The notes: generated from the sequence alone by a model not told the origin. Numbered from the stretch's first letter, positions 52,075-60,250 are shown. The stretch is DNA of 64,000 nt from Solibacter sp039934035 (GCA_039934035.1 JBDTMZ010000096.1:62001-126000); one strand, 5' to 3'. Numbers and translations: made by a program.

Positions 52075-52593
52075 TTAGGATGCTCCCTTGAGTTTTTGTT
52101 TCGATAAACGGGCGTGCAGCCGCGCTTCAACCGCCGGCGGCACCAGCCCGCTAATGCTCCCGCCCAGACTGAAAACTTCTTTCACCAGCCGGGAACTGAT
52201 GAAGGAATAGGCCTCGTGCGCCATCATGAATACGGTCTCAATTTCAGGGGCGAGCCGCCGGTTCATGAGCGCCATTTGTAATTCGTACTCGTAATCCGAA
52301 ATCGCTCGAATCCCACGCAGCAGGACGGTAGCCCCGCGGGCGGCGGCGTGTTCCACCAGGAGCCCGTCGAAAGCATCGACTTCCACATTCGGGTAGACGT
52401 GCAGCACCTCGCTCAACATTTCCTTTCGCTCTTCTACCGAGAAGAGCGATTGTTTGGCGTCGTTTCGCAGTACGGAAACGATTAGCCGGTCAAACATTCG
52501 CGAGCCGCGTTCCACAAGATCGAGATGCCCGTGCGTAATGGGGTCGAACGATCCCGGGTAAATGGCGATGACGTGAGCAGGCTTTCGCGACAA
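52075..52593 (-). CDS. coaD: Phosphopantetheine adenylyltransferase CoaD
   Basis: CoaD makes dephospho-CoA in the fourth step of coenzyme A synthesis. The family N-terminus IAIYPGSFDPITHGHLDLVE has no ATG or GTG nearby; TTG at 52593, with AGGA nine bases upstream, is the best start and gives 172 residues with T20-H-G-H23. Also present are LLRGIRAISDYEYELQMAL, the TVFMMAHEAYSFISSRLVKE segment with ISSR, and FSLGGSISGLVPPAV. It heads the coaD-aminotransferase-manA operon, divergent from galE. Confidence 0.94.
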   Translation of the reverse strand: MSRKPAHVIAIYPGSFDPITHGHLDLVERGSRMFDRLIVSVLRNDAKQSLFSVEERKEMLSEVLHVYPNVEVDAFDGLLVEHAAARGATVLLRGIRAISDYEYELQMALMNRRLAPEIETVFMMAHEAYSFISSRLVKEVFSLGGSISGLVPPAVEARLHARLSKQKLKGAS

Positions 52594-52737
52594 GGCGTTG
52601 GGTCCTGGAATTGACGATCTCTTTATTCTAACGAAAAACCAAACTTTGCCGGGAAATGGGTCTTTTCTCAGTGCCGGGACGGAGCGCGCGTCGTTCCTTT
52701 TCGCGTCTGTGAGCTCACATAAGGCTCCGTGTGCCAT

Positions 52738-52766
52738 TTGGCGCGGCGGCCGCATCCGCATACAAT
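52738..52766 (+). promoter_or_regulatory. Sigma-70-type promoter for galE
   Basis: TTGGCG (52738-52743) and TACAAT (52761-52766) are separated by exactly 17 bp. The start codon is 14 bases further, so the mRNA leader would be about 8 bases with no ribosome-binding site. Confidence 0.5.
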
Positions 52767-52780
52767 CGAGTTCAGACCAC

Positions 52781-53758
52781 GTGATACCAAGAAAAATCTT
52801 AGTTACCGGAGGGGCCGGGTATATCGGCTCTCATACTGTACGGCTGCTGCTGAAGCAGGGCCACGACGTCGCGGTGGTGGATAACCTCTCCAAAGGCTAT
52901 CGCCACAACGTGCCGGAAGGCCGCCTGAACGTTCTGGACCTGCACGACACGCCGGCGCTCGCCAAACTGATGAAGGCCGAACGGTTCGATGCGGTGATTC
53001 ATTTTGCGGCCTTCATCGCGGTGGGCGAATCCATGCGCGAACCGGCAAAATACTTCACCAACAACGTCGCCGGAACGCTTTCCCTGCTCGACGCGATGGT
53101 GCAAGCAGGCGTGAAGCACATTGTATTCTCGTCCACCGCGGCGGTGTACGGCAACCCGCATGCGTCGCCGATTCTGGAAGACTTCCCCATTCAGGCCGTG
53201 AATCCGTACGGCGAATCGAAAGTCATGGTCGAGACGATGCTCCGCTGGTTCGACCAGATCCCTTCCCTCACCAGCGTCTGCCTGCGCTACTTCAACGCGT
53301 CCGGCGCCGATCCCGATGCCGTCCTCGGCGAAGAGCATGAGCCCGAGACGCACCTGATTCCCCTGGTGTTGCGCGCCGTCAAATCCGGGAAGCCGGTTAC
53401 GGTGTTCGGTGACGACTACCCCACGCCGGACGGCACCTGCATCCGCGACTACATTCACGTGAACGATCTCGCGCAGGCGCACATTCTGGCCGTGGAATAC
53501 CTGCTGAAGGGCGGTGCCAGCGATCAATTCAATGTCGGTACGGGCAGCGGCAGCAGCGTGCTGGAGATGATTCGCGCCGTGGAGCAGGTGACCGGGCGAA
53601 GCGTTCCCTACACCGTCGGGCCGCGCCGGGAAGGCGATCCGCCGGCATTGGTGGCAAGCAGTCAAAAATTGCGCGAGCGTTTGGGATGGGCACCGCAGTA
53701 CGGCGATCTGCAAACCATCGTCGAGCACGCCTGGAAATTCGCCAACAAGGTGGGATAA
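52781..53758 (+). CDS. galE: UDP-glucose 4-epimerase GalE
   Basis: GalE interconverts UDP-glucose and UDP-galactose for polysaccharide synthesis. The GTG start at 52781 gives 325 residues beginning MIPRKILVTGGAGYIGSHT with the NAD Rossmann loop; extending upstream gives residues with no family match. The catalytic SSTAAVYG serine and Y143-GES-K147 are present, along with the DNLSKGYRHN substrate loop and a DYIHVNDLA motif. It is divergent from coaD and followed by a structured, gene-free spacer. Confidence 0.95.
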   Translation: MIPRKILVTGGAGYIGSHTVRLLLKQGHDVAVVDNLSKGYRHNVPEGRLNVLDLHDTPALAKLMKAERFDAVIHFAAFIAVGESMREPAKYFTNNVAGTLSLLDAMVQAGVKHIVFSSTAAVYGNPHASPILEDFPIQAVNPYGESKVMVETMLRWFDQIPSLTSVCLRYFNASGADPDAVLGEEHEPETHLIPLVLRAVKSGKPVTVFGDDYPTPDGTCIRDYIHVNDLAQAHILAVEYLLKGGASDQFNVGTGSGSSVLEMIRAVEQVTGRSVPYTVGPRREGDPPALVASSQKLRERLGWAPQYGDLQTIVEHAWKFANKVG

Positions 53759-54066
53759 GCCTCCTGGCTTGTCCGCCCGAGCGACGCTCGGACTTACTCT
53801 ACAACGGTGGGAAGGACGATCGTCTTTCGTCGTCCGTCCAGCTTCGAAGCACGAACAGGCCACAGAAAACGATGGCCTGTTCCACCCACGCCGCAAAAGA
53901 CGGCACCATGTAAGCGCCGCCTCGCAAATGTGGCGCAAGGCAGAGTCCGGCAGAGCCATGTGCCACAAAGTCCCAGGGCCTGGCGCAGTTCGGAGGCTAG
54001 CCTCCGGCCGGCACCAGATTCGCCACGGGCGTTTCGCCGGAGTACTGCTCCAGCAGCCACGTCATG
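53759..54066. repeat. Gene-free spacer with several inverted repeats downstream of galE
   Basis: This 308-base spacer holds no credible gene. It contains at least four dyads: CCGAGC/GCTCGG (53777-53791), ACAGGCCA/TGGCCTGT (53855-53880, 10-base loop), TGTGGC/GCCACA (53929-53967), and the perfect 16-base palindrome CGGAGGCTAGCCTCCG (53991-54006). The first may terminate galE. The density of dyads suggests an intergenic repeat cluster, an RNA element, or a decayed mobile element. Confidence 0.6.
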
Positions 54067-55197
54067 TCATGGCGCAGCATTCAACACGTCCGCGTAATAG
54101 CGCTCGTATTGCGGAATGATGCGATCGGTGCAGAAACGCTCGCTGGCATTCCAGCGCCCGGCCTTCGCCATGCGCCAGTGGACCTGGTCATCACGCAGCA
54201 GTTCGACCACGCGCGCCGCCTGCGCGTCGACATCGCCCACCGCCTCGAGGAAACCATCTTCGCCATGCGTGATCAACTCGGGTACCCCGCCCACCCGCGT
54301 GGCCACCGGCACCACGCCGCAGGCCATCGCTTCCAGGGCCGCGAGCCCGAACGACTCCATTTCGCTCGGCATCAACAACACATGCGCCAGGGGAATCAGC
54401 CGCTCCACGTGATTCTGCTTGCCCAGAAACAGCACGTGCTGCTCCACCTTCAGTTGACGCGCCAGATGCTCGGCCGGCCCGCGTTCGGGACCGTCGCCCG
54501 CCATGAGCAGCCGCGCCGGGACACTTTTGCGCACCTCGGCGAGGATCCGTATACAATCCAGCACTCGCTTGACCGGCCGGAAGTTGGATAGGTGGATCAG
54601 CAATTTCTCGCCCTTCGGCGCATAGGCTGCGGCACCCGTTTTTTCGTTGTCCGGATGATACAGGTCGCAGTTCACGAAATTATGGATCACGCGAATTTCG
54701 TTCGGCACGCCGAACGTTTCCACCGTCTGCGAGCGTAGATTCTCGCTGATCGAAGTGATTCCGTCGGATTTCTCGATCGAGAACTTGGTGATGCCGAAGT
54801 ACGAGGGGTCCACGCCCACCAGCGTAATATCCGTGCCGTGCAGCGTGGTGATGTAGGGCAGGCGACGCGTCGACGCCATCATCTGCTGCGCCAGCATGGC
54901 GGCGATGGAATGCGGAATTGCGTAGTGCACGTGCAGAATATCAAGGTTGTAGCTCTCCGCCACTTCCGCCATGCGTCCGGCCAGCGCCAGGCAATACGGC
55001 GGGTATTGGAACAGCGGGTAATTGGATACCTCCACCTCGTGATAATGGATCCGCGGCGTCTCCGGGTCCAGGCGGATCGGGTTCGCGTAGGTGATGAAAT
55101 GGACCTCATGGCCGCGCGCGGCCAATTCCATGCCGAGTTCGGTGGCGACGATGCCGCTGCCGCCGTAGGTCGGGTAGCAAGTAATGCCGACGTTCAC
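54067..55197 (-). CDS. bshA: N-acetyl-alpha-D-glucosaminyl L-malate synthase BshA
   Basis: BshA is the GT-B glycosyltransferase that joins GlcNAc and L-malate in the first step of bacillithiol synthesis. From GTG 55197 the 376-residue protein starts VGITCYPTYGGSGIVATELG and contains HVHYAIPHSIAAMLA, TLHGTDITLVG, the SNFRPVKRVLDC hinge, and PSEMESFGLAALEAMACG with the glutamates that bind UDP-GlcNAc. All are BshA signatures. BshB and BshC are not in the window. The start overlaps a lipoprotein gene by 4 bp. Confidence 0.94.
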   Translation of the reverse strand: MNVGITCYPTYGGSGIVATELGMELAARGHEVHFITYANPIRLDPETPRIHYHEVEVSNYPLFQYPPYCLALAGRMAEVAESYNLDILHVHYAIPHSIAAMLAQQMMASTRRLPYITTLHGTDITLVGVDPSYFGITKFSIEKSDGITSISENLRSQTVETFGVPNEIRVIHNFVNCDLYHPDNEKTGAAAYAPKGEKLLIHLSNFRPVKRVLDCIRILAEVRKSVPARLLMAGDGPERGPAEHLARQLKVEQHVLFLGKQNHVERLIPLAHVLLMPSEMESFGLAALEAMACGVVPVATRVGGVPELITHGEDGFLEAVGDVDAQAARVVELLRDDQVHWRMAKAGRWNASERFCTDRIIPQYERYYADVLNAAP

Positions 55198-56171
55198 TTG
55201 GCCAGCGTAGCAAAGCCGATCTGGCCGTGCAGATTTTCGTCGGGCGACGCGACATCGCCGCCGCCGAACCACACCAGAATGCGGTCGCCGTCCACCACCA
55301 CGCTGGGGTCGCAGATCACTTTGGAATTCCACGGCTGATCGCCGCGATAGCGCACGCCGACCTTGCTCCAGCGCACGCCGTCGGTGGAACGCGCCAGGCG
55401 GAGATAACGGTTCTCGCTGAAATCGCGGACCGTGTAGAGCATCCAGTAAAAGCCGTGCGATTGCCAGACCGCCGGTTCGCCGATGCCGCGCTCGTCTTCG
55501 TCCATATCGACGATCGGATTGGCGCGCAGCTTTTCCCAATGCACGCCGTCGTCGCTGCGCGCCGCGCCGATACGCTGGCGCACGGCGCGGTCCTGCCCCA
55601 GGTAGTACATATAGAAGCGCCCGCCCACCTCGACAACGTAAGGGTCGGCAACCGCGCGCTCGTCCCACGCCCCGGAGGGCCCGGTGTCGAGCACGGGTGC
55701 TGGTTCTTTGCGCCACACGCGCGCGTCCGGAGATTGAGCCAGAGCTATGCGAAGACGATCCTTCGTCCCGGTTTCGTACCAATACCAGAACTGGTTGTTC
55801 CGGCGAAGGGCGCTGCCATTGGCCGCAATGTAGCTGCCCGCGGGCGCGTGCAACACAATTCCCTGAGGCTGCCAGTGGACGCCGTCCTGCGTGATGGCCA
55901 GCGCCGTGTGCCACTGTCCGTCGTACACGGAGTAGAGATTCATGTTTGCGGCCACCGACGGATTCAAAGCGTCATGAAACTCGCCTCGCGTGAGCACGGG
56001 GTCGGGTTGGGCCAGAAAGCGAAATACCAACGACGTGTCCCCGCCGGGCGCCGCCGGCAATGTGAAGCTGGCGTAGCGGCCGCAGGAAGAAAGCAGAATG
56101 GCGGCCGATAAACACAGATGAACGCGGATGAGATAGAACACCTGTGTTGATCGGCGTTTATCGGCGTTCAT
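55194..56171 (-). CDS. Five-bladed-propeller lipoprotein, GH43/GH32-like
   Basis: From ATG 56171 the protein has 325 residues. A lipobox LLSSC predicts attachment to the outer membrane; GTG 56141 would give a shorter but complete signal peptide. The mature part repeats blade-like motifs such as ITQDGVHWQPQG, SPDARVWRKEP, SDDGVHWEKL and STDGVRWSKVG, as in five-bladed GH43/GH32/GH68 propellers, and contains VADPYVVEVGG and GIGEPAVWQS with possible catalytic acids. The sugar substrate is unknown. The N-terminal 25 codons lie within an intergenic repeat. It overlaps bshA. Confidence 0.78.
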   Translation of the reverse strand: MNADKRRSTQVFYLIRVHLCLSAAILLSSCGRYASFTLPAAPGGDTSLVFRFLAQPDPVLTRGEFHDALNPSVAANMNLYSVYDGQWHTALAITQDGVHWQPQGIVLHAPAGSYIAANGSALRRNNQFWYWYETGTKDRLRIALAQSPDARVWRKEPAPVLDTGPSGAWDERAVADPYVVEVGGRFYMYYLGQDRAVRQRIGAARSDDGVHWEKLRANPIVDMDEDERGIGEPAVWQSHGFYWMLYTVRDFSENRYLRLARSTDGVRWSKVGVRYRGDQPWNSKVICDPSVVVDGDRILVWFGGGDVASPDENLHGQIGFATLAK

Positions 56172-56180
56172 CGGCGGCCA
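56101..56180. repeat. Inverted-repeat element of a common GATAAACGCCGAT family
   Basis: The left half (GGCCGATAAACACAGATGA, from 56103) and the reverse complement of the right half (GCCGATGAACGCCGATAAAC, 56155-56178) match at about 22 of 31 positions. It is one of the short intergenic repeats I recognise from many bacterial genomes (often translated as IRVHLC). Here it lies over the start and signal peptide of the lipoprotein gene. Confidence 0.75.
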
Positions 56181-56190
56181 TAATCCGTTC

Positions 56191-57345
56191 TTAAAGTGGA
56201 ATCCGGAACCTGATGCCCGATCCACGCCCGGGCTTGGATTCCAGCAGCAGGTCGGCATTCAAGCTGCGCGCCCGCCGCTTCAAACTTGCCGGACCCAGGC
56301 GCAGCAGTTCCAGCTCTTCGAGCGAATACGCGCCCGCAAAACCGAAGCCGTGCCCGTTGTCGTCCACCGAAATCTCCAGCCCGCGATCCGTCTTCTCCAT
56401 GGCCACCGCCACGCGAGTGGCCCCCGCATGCTTCTGCACATTGTGCAGCGCCTCGCGAACCATCTGGAGGACTTCCAGCGTCATTTCCGAGGGCAGGCCG
56501 ACCGGCGAGGTGGTGCCAATGAAGGTGACCGGAATGCCGCTCTCCTTTTGGAAACTCTCGGCCGCGCGCCGCGCCGTGGCCACCAGGTTCGCGCCGTCCA
56601 CGTCCACTGGGCGCATCGAATGCAGGAAGGTGCGCAGATCGCGCACCTGCGATTGCGCCAGTGATTGCAGCTGTTTGAGGTCGGCCATCCCGGCGTTGAG
56701 ATCGCGCTCCATCACTTTGCGCAGAATCTCCAGCCTCATCTGCAGGCTGATGAAACTTTGCAGCGGGCCATCGTGAAAATCGCTCGCTATGCGTACGCGC
56801 TCCAGTTCGCGCGCCTTGTCGGCGGCCTTCTCCGCATCGGCCGCCTTCTCGCGCAGGCGCTCGACCTCCGTCTGCAGTTGCCGCTTGCTGACCGCAAAGG
56901 CGCACGCGACTACCCCGGATACGATCACGGTGCGCTCCAGCGGCGCGCCGCGCTCCGGCAGCACCGCGCAGAACAGCGTGCACACCGCGACGATCACCAC
57001 CACTTCCACGGTACTGTAAAAGGTCAGCGCCTCGCCCAGCAGGAAAAGGTAGAACGCGCTCGCCAGCCACAGCATATGATCCATGCCGTAGCTCGCCATG
57101 ATCAGGAAGAATACCGTGTCGCCGAACAGAGCCAGCAGTCCCAACATGCCGGTAAAGCTCTTGCCCCGCAGGGCCACCACGGTCGCGTAGACCAGGTAAG
57201 CCGCCATCACGCCATAGTAGACGGGCGCCGGCGTGCCGCCCGATGGCGGCGTCAGGAAGTAAGTAGCTGCAGGAGCGCAGGCCGCCAATGCGACTCGTAT
57301 CCAGCCAACATAACGTGGCCACGCTGATTGTGGCGTCAACAGCAC
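56191..57345 (-). CDS. Sensor histidine kinase, NarL-system type (HisKA_3)
   Basis: The 384-residue protein starts with GTG at 57345. It has about six hydrophobic helices in residues 10-155, a coiled coil at 155-185, and a HisKA_3 dimerisation domain with phospho-acceptor His191 in ASDFHDGPLQSFISLQ. The ATPase domain carries the N box (MVREALHNVQKHAGA) and the G1 box (VDDNGHGFGF). It has no periplasmic sensor loop of note, so membrane helices may sense directly. No response regulator gene is adjacent, making it an orphan here. The methyltransferase stop lies just 3 bp upstream. Confidence 0.9.
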   Translation of the reverse strand: MLLTPQSAWPRYVGWIRVALAACAPAATYFLTPPSGGTPAPVYYGVMAAYLVYATVVALRGKSFTGMLGLLALFGDTVFFLIMASYGMDHMLWLASAFYLFLLGEALTFYSTVEVVVIVAVCTLFCAVLPERGAPLERTVIVSGVVACAFAVSKRQLQTEVERLREKAADAEKAADKARELERVRIASDFHDGPLQSFISLQMRLEILRKVMERDLNAGMADLKQLQSLAQSQVRDLRTFLHSMRPVDVDGANLVATARRAAESFQKESGIPVTFIGTTSPVGLPSEMTLEVLQMVREALHNVQKHAGATRVAVAMEKTDRGLEISVDDNGHGFGFAGAYSLEELELLRLGPASLKRRARSLNADLLLESKPGRGSGIRFRIPL

Positions 57346-57348
57346 GTT

Positions 57349-57885
57349 CTATTTTCGATAGAGGTAGAGGGTATGGCTGCGGCCTTCGCCGTCGTCGGCA
57401 ATATTCTCAACCTTTTCCGGCGTCCAGTTCTTAAAATCGAAATCCTTGGCGACGATGCGCGCGCCCTTCTTCAACTGGCGGTCCAGCAAGGGCTGCACCT
57501 TGTTGTTGACCGCGTCGGGCAGCAGGTATACCGTCACCAGGTCCGCCGAGCTGTAGTTCTGCTTCAGCAGGTCGCCGTTGAAGATGTGGGCGTTTTTGTC
57601 GAGCCCCAGTTTCAGGATCCTGGCACTGCTCTGCTTGACGAGATCTTTATCAAGTTCGATGCCAATGGCTTCGGCGTGGAACTTCTGCGCAGCCACAATC
57701 ACGATGCGTCCGTCGCCGCTGCCTAGGTCGTACATCTTCTCGCCAGCCTTCAGGCCGCCCAGTTGCAGCATCTTGTCGACGATCGTTTCCGGCGTGGGAT
57801 AGTAGGGGGCGAGTTTTTCCGTATCCCCGCTCTGCGCGCACAAAGTTGCGCAGCCCAGCGCCAGCAGGCACAGTGCTCTTTGCAT
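57349..57885 (-). CDS. Exported class I SAM-dependent methyltransferase
   Basis: From ATG 57885 the 178-residue protein has a likely signal peptide (MQRALCLLALGCATLCAQS), then a methyltransferase domain beginning PTPETIVDKMLQLGGL and with the SAM loop YDLGSGDGRIVIVAA (residues 51-65), DLLKQNYSSADLVTVYLL, and KGARIVAKDFDF. It resembles the ATPSCKMT/FAM173-like family of lysine methyltransferases. A SAM enzyme outside the cytoplasm would be unusual because SAM is cytoplasmic; the hydrophobic N-terminus could instead be a membrane anchor. The 25-residue N-terminal extension to 57942 is not used. Confidence 0.78.
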   Translation of the reverse strand: MQRALCLLALGCATLCAQSGDTEKLAPYYPTPETIVDKMLQLGGLKAGEKMYDLGSGDGRIVIVAAQKFHAEAIGIELDKDLVKQSSARILKLGLDKNAHIFNGDLLKQNYSSADLVTVYLLPDAVNNKVQPLLDRQLKKGARIVAKDFDFKNWTPEKVENIADDGEGRSHTLYLYRK

Positions 57886-57934
57886 CTTACTCAATCCTAC
57901 CCTAATCGCTCCGGGCGGCAACCGAAATTCCCAT

Positions 57935-57968
57935 TTTTCCACAGAGCGGTGGAAAACCCTGTGGATAA
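57935..57968. promoter_or_regulatory. Cluster of three DnaA-box-like sites
   Basis: TTTTCCACA (57935-57943), TTTTCCACC on the bottom strand (57948-57956) and TTATCCACA on the bottom strand (57960-57968, perfect DnaA-box consensus) lie within 34 bases, followed by moderately AT-rich DNA. They sit upstream of the methyltransferase gene. No dnaA gene lies in the window, so this is not proof of an origin. Confidence 0.4.
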
Positions 57969-58146
57969 GGGGTCGTAAAACTTCGTAAGCGTGTGCTCTG
58001 TGATGATTGAGTCACATTCTGCACTCGCATACAGCAGAAACGGCATTAAACGCCTAAGTTCCGAAAATCAAAGCGCTTTCTGCGAGTGAAAAAACTGCCT
58101 GCCCGCAACTTTGCGCATTATTCCATACCTGTCCGCAGACCGCTTG

Positions 58147-58761
58147 CTAGACCCACACCTTGACCAGTGGCATGCCCTTCTTGCACAGTTCGCAATTCGC
58201 CGCGTTGGCGTAATACCGGGCGTCCAGTTTCGCCAGGTAATAGAGCGGCAGATTGCCGAAGTCGAACGTGTCCGGAGTCGGCTGATAAATCACCACGGCC
58301 AGCCCGACCACAGTCGCGCCGCGCGATTCCAGCAGGCGCTTCATTTCGCTCAGCTTCTTTCCAGTGCGCAGGATGTCGTCAACCAGCACCACCTGCTCGC
58401 CGGGGTGCTGCTCCAGAAACTGGCGGAAGTGCAGCGCCTCGGCATCGTGCTCGCGTTCGGCCCAGTAAACCTGCTTGGCGCGCAACGCCTCGGTGACGCC
58501 GTAGGCGACGGGCAATCCGCCGGTCATCGGAGTGACAATCGACAACTCCGGCACGATGGCCCGAATTTCCGGGTTGTCCCGCAGCAGACGGCTCAACCCC
58601 ACACTCAGCATGCGCTGGTGCTGGTAGTAGCGCATGGCCAGCGGGACCTGCAGGTACTCGTTAGAGTGCAGTCCGCTGGGATATTCGAAATGGCCGTCGC
58701 GCAGAGCGCCGGTCTCCCGCAGTACCGCTACCACTTCATCTTGCGTCGGAACAATGTGCAT
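58147..58761 (-). CDS. Orotate phosphoribosyltransferase-like protein (PyrE family)
   Basis: The 204-residue protein has a type I phosphoribosyltransferase fold with the PRPP motif VVLVDDILRTGKKLSEM at about residues 121-137 and the PyrE-like ALRDGHFEYPSGLHSNEY near the N-terminus. This would make orotidine monophosphate in pyrimidine synthesis. No other pyr gene is adjacent, and the C-terminus adds ANCELCKKGMPLVKVWV with a CXXC pair, so some substrate divergence is possible. Two hairpins lie in the spacer upstream. Confidence 0.82.
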   Translation of the reverse strand: MHIVPTQDEVVAVLRETGALRDGHFEYPSGLHSNEYLQVPLAMRYYQHQRMLSVGLSRLLRDNPEIRAIVPELSIVTPMTGGLPVAYGVTEALRAKQVYWAEREHDAEALHFRQFLEQHPGEQVVLVDDILRTGKKLSEMKRLLESRGATVVGLAVVIYQPTPDTFDFGNLPLYYLAKLDARYYANAANCELCKKGMPLVKVWV

Positions 58762-58788
58762 GCGTCTCTCTCCGCCCCTGGTCAGGGC

Positions 58789-60198
58789 TCAATGCGCCCC
58801 GCGGCCGGTCAGCACGCGGGGAATGGTCTGCAACAGAATTTTCCAGTCTAACGCCAGGGACCAGTTGTCGATGTACTGCATATCCATCTTCATCCAGGTC
58901 TCGAAATCGACGTTGTCGCGCCCGGAAATCGCCCACAGGCAGGTCAGGCCGGGGCGCATGCGCAGGCGGCGCCGCTGCCATCTCTTATATTGTTCGACCT
59001 CGCCCGGCACGGCGGGTCTCGGGCCCACCAGCGACATGTCGCCCCGGAAGACATTCCACAGCTGCGGCCACTCGTCGATCGAGAACTTACGCAGGTAACG
59101 GCCGATCGGAGTCAGGCGGGGATCGCCCGGAATCTTGAAGGCAGTCCCCCGTACGTTGAGGTGCTCGAAATCTTTTTTCAATTCCTCGGCGTTCTCCACC
59201 ATGGAACGGAACTTATAAAAGAGGAAAAGGCGGCCGTTCAAGCCGCAGCGCACCTGGCGGAAGACCGCGGGTCCGGGGGAAGTGAGGCGGATCAGCAGCG
59301 TGATCGCCACCATGAGAGGCGAGAGCACGATCAGGCCGGCGGCGGCTACCAGGACGTCGGTGACGCGCTTGAGCAGCAGGCGGATCTCGTCGTACGGGGC
59401 GGCGGAGAAGGTGAGCAACGGGGTTTCGCCGAACCGGTCCAGGGAAACGGAGCTGTTGACGTGGGGGAAAAAGTCCACGGCGACCCGCGTACGCACGCCT
59501 TCCTCGTCGCACATGAGAAAAACTTCTTCCAGTTCCGAAAGGCTTTCGCTGGCCACCGCGAAGATGACTTCATCCACCACGTGCTGCCGCAGAATCGATG
59601 GCAGATCGCCAATCGGCAACACCTTATAATGGGCGCGCAGCTGGATTTCGCCGGGTGCGCCGGGCTGCTCGGCGAGAAAGCCGCGCAGGCGGATGCCATA
59701 TTCGCTCGATTTTTCGAGTCCGCGCGCCATGCGGATGGCACGCTCGCCGGTGCCCACAACCATCACGTAGTGGGGCGCTGCGAATTCGCGCCGGATCACT
59801 CCCACCACCCGCCCCGCGGTCAGGCGGAACAATACCAGCAGCACCCACGCATAGCAGGAGAACAGGACCAGGAAGAAGCGGCTCAAGTCCAGGCGAAACA
59901 CGTACTCAAAGACCACAAGGCTGAGCGCCGCGTAGAAGCACTGACGCGCGGCATCGCGCAGAATCACGCGTGGGTTACCGATGTCGAGCTTCTCGTACAC
60001 CGCCAGCCAGAGTCCCATGGCGACCCAGGATGCCAGCGCGAACGAGAGCACCAGCGCCTTGCCCTCCACCGTCAGGTAGAATAAACGCTCGAGATGCAGC
60101 AGGACACGGGTCTGGTAAGCCGCCTCGAACGCCAGTGTGGTCAACAGGACGTCGGACAGTCCAAACAAAACACGGGCTTTACGGTGTCGCCCAAACAT
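58789..60198 (-). CDS. Polyprenyl glycosylphosphotransferase (exopolysaccharide initiation)
   Basis: The 469-residue protein has four N-terminal membrane helices, a Rossmann-like middle domain (YVMVVGTGERAIRMARGLE) and a C-terminal bacterial sugar transferase domain with the anchor helix VTDVLVAAAGLIVLSPLMVA, YKFRSMVENAEELKKDFEH, FSIDEWPQLWNVF and MSLVGPRPAVPGEV, typical of WcaJ/EpsE-like enzymes. They place the first sugar-phosphate on undecaprenyl phosphate at the start of exopolysaccharide assembly. A GT2 gene lies upstream on the same strand, separated by repeat DNA. Confidence 0.93.
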   Translation of the reverse strand: MFGRHRKARVLFGLSDVLLTTLAFEAAYQTRVLLHLERLFYLTVEGKALVLSFALASWVAMGLWLAVYEKLDIGNPRVILRDAARQCFYAALSLVVFEYVFRLDLSRFFLVLFSCYAWVLLVLFRLTAGRVVGVIRREFAAPHYVMVVGTGERAIRMARGLEKSSEYGIRLRGFLAEQPGAPGEIQLRAHYKVLPIGDLPSILRQHVVDEVIFAVASESLSELEEVFLMCDEEGVRTRVAVDFFPHVNSSVSLDRFGETPLLTFSAAPYDEIRLLLKRVTDVLVAAAGLIVLSPLMVAITLLIRLTSPGPAVFRQVRCGLNGRLFLFYKFRSMVENAEELKKDFEHLNVRGTAFKIPGDPRLTPIGRYLRKFSIDEWPQLWNVFRGDMSLVGPRPAVPGEVEQYKRWQRRRLRMRPGLTCLWAISGRDNVDFETWMKMDMQYIDNWSLALDWKILLQTIPRVLTGRGAH

Positions 60199-60220
60199 CC
60201 GGATTCAGCATATCATGCGG

Positions 60221-60245
60221 CATCACGCTGCCACGCAGCGTGATG
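60221..60245. other. Perfect hairpin upstream of the glycosylphosphotransferase gene
   Basis: CATCACGCTG (60221-60230) and CAGCGTGATG (60236-60245) form a perfect 10-bp stem with a 5-base loop. It lies 22 bases upstream of the glycosylphosphotransferase start on the bottom strand. No T run follows in either direction, so it may act as a leader structure or an operator. Confidence 0.5.
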
Positions 60246-60250
60246 AGTGG

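Noticed and set aside
53769..54119. Overlapping short frames on both strands downstream of galE
   Set aside because: Every frame is short, lacks ribosome-binding sites and follows palindromic DNA; the last part overlaps the 3' end of bshA.
56168..57322. Alternative bottom-strand frame parallel to the sensor kinase gene
   Set aside because: It is the same strand in another frame, Gly/Arg-rich, and lacks the H-box and ATPase motifs present in the accepted frame.
57999..58016. TGTGA/TCACA dyad resembling a CRP site
   Set aside because: The spacer is eight bases rather than the six of CRP/FNR sites, and no supporting promoter is visible.
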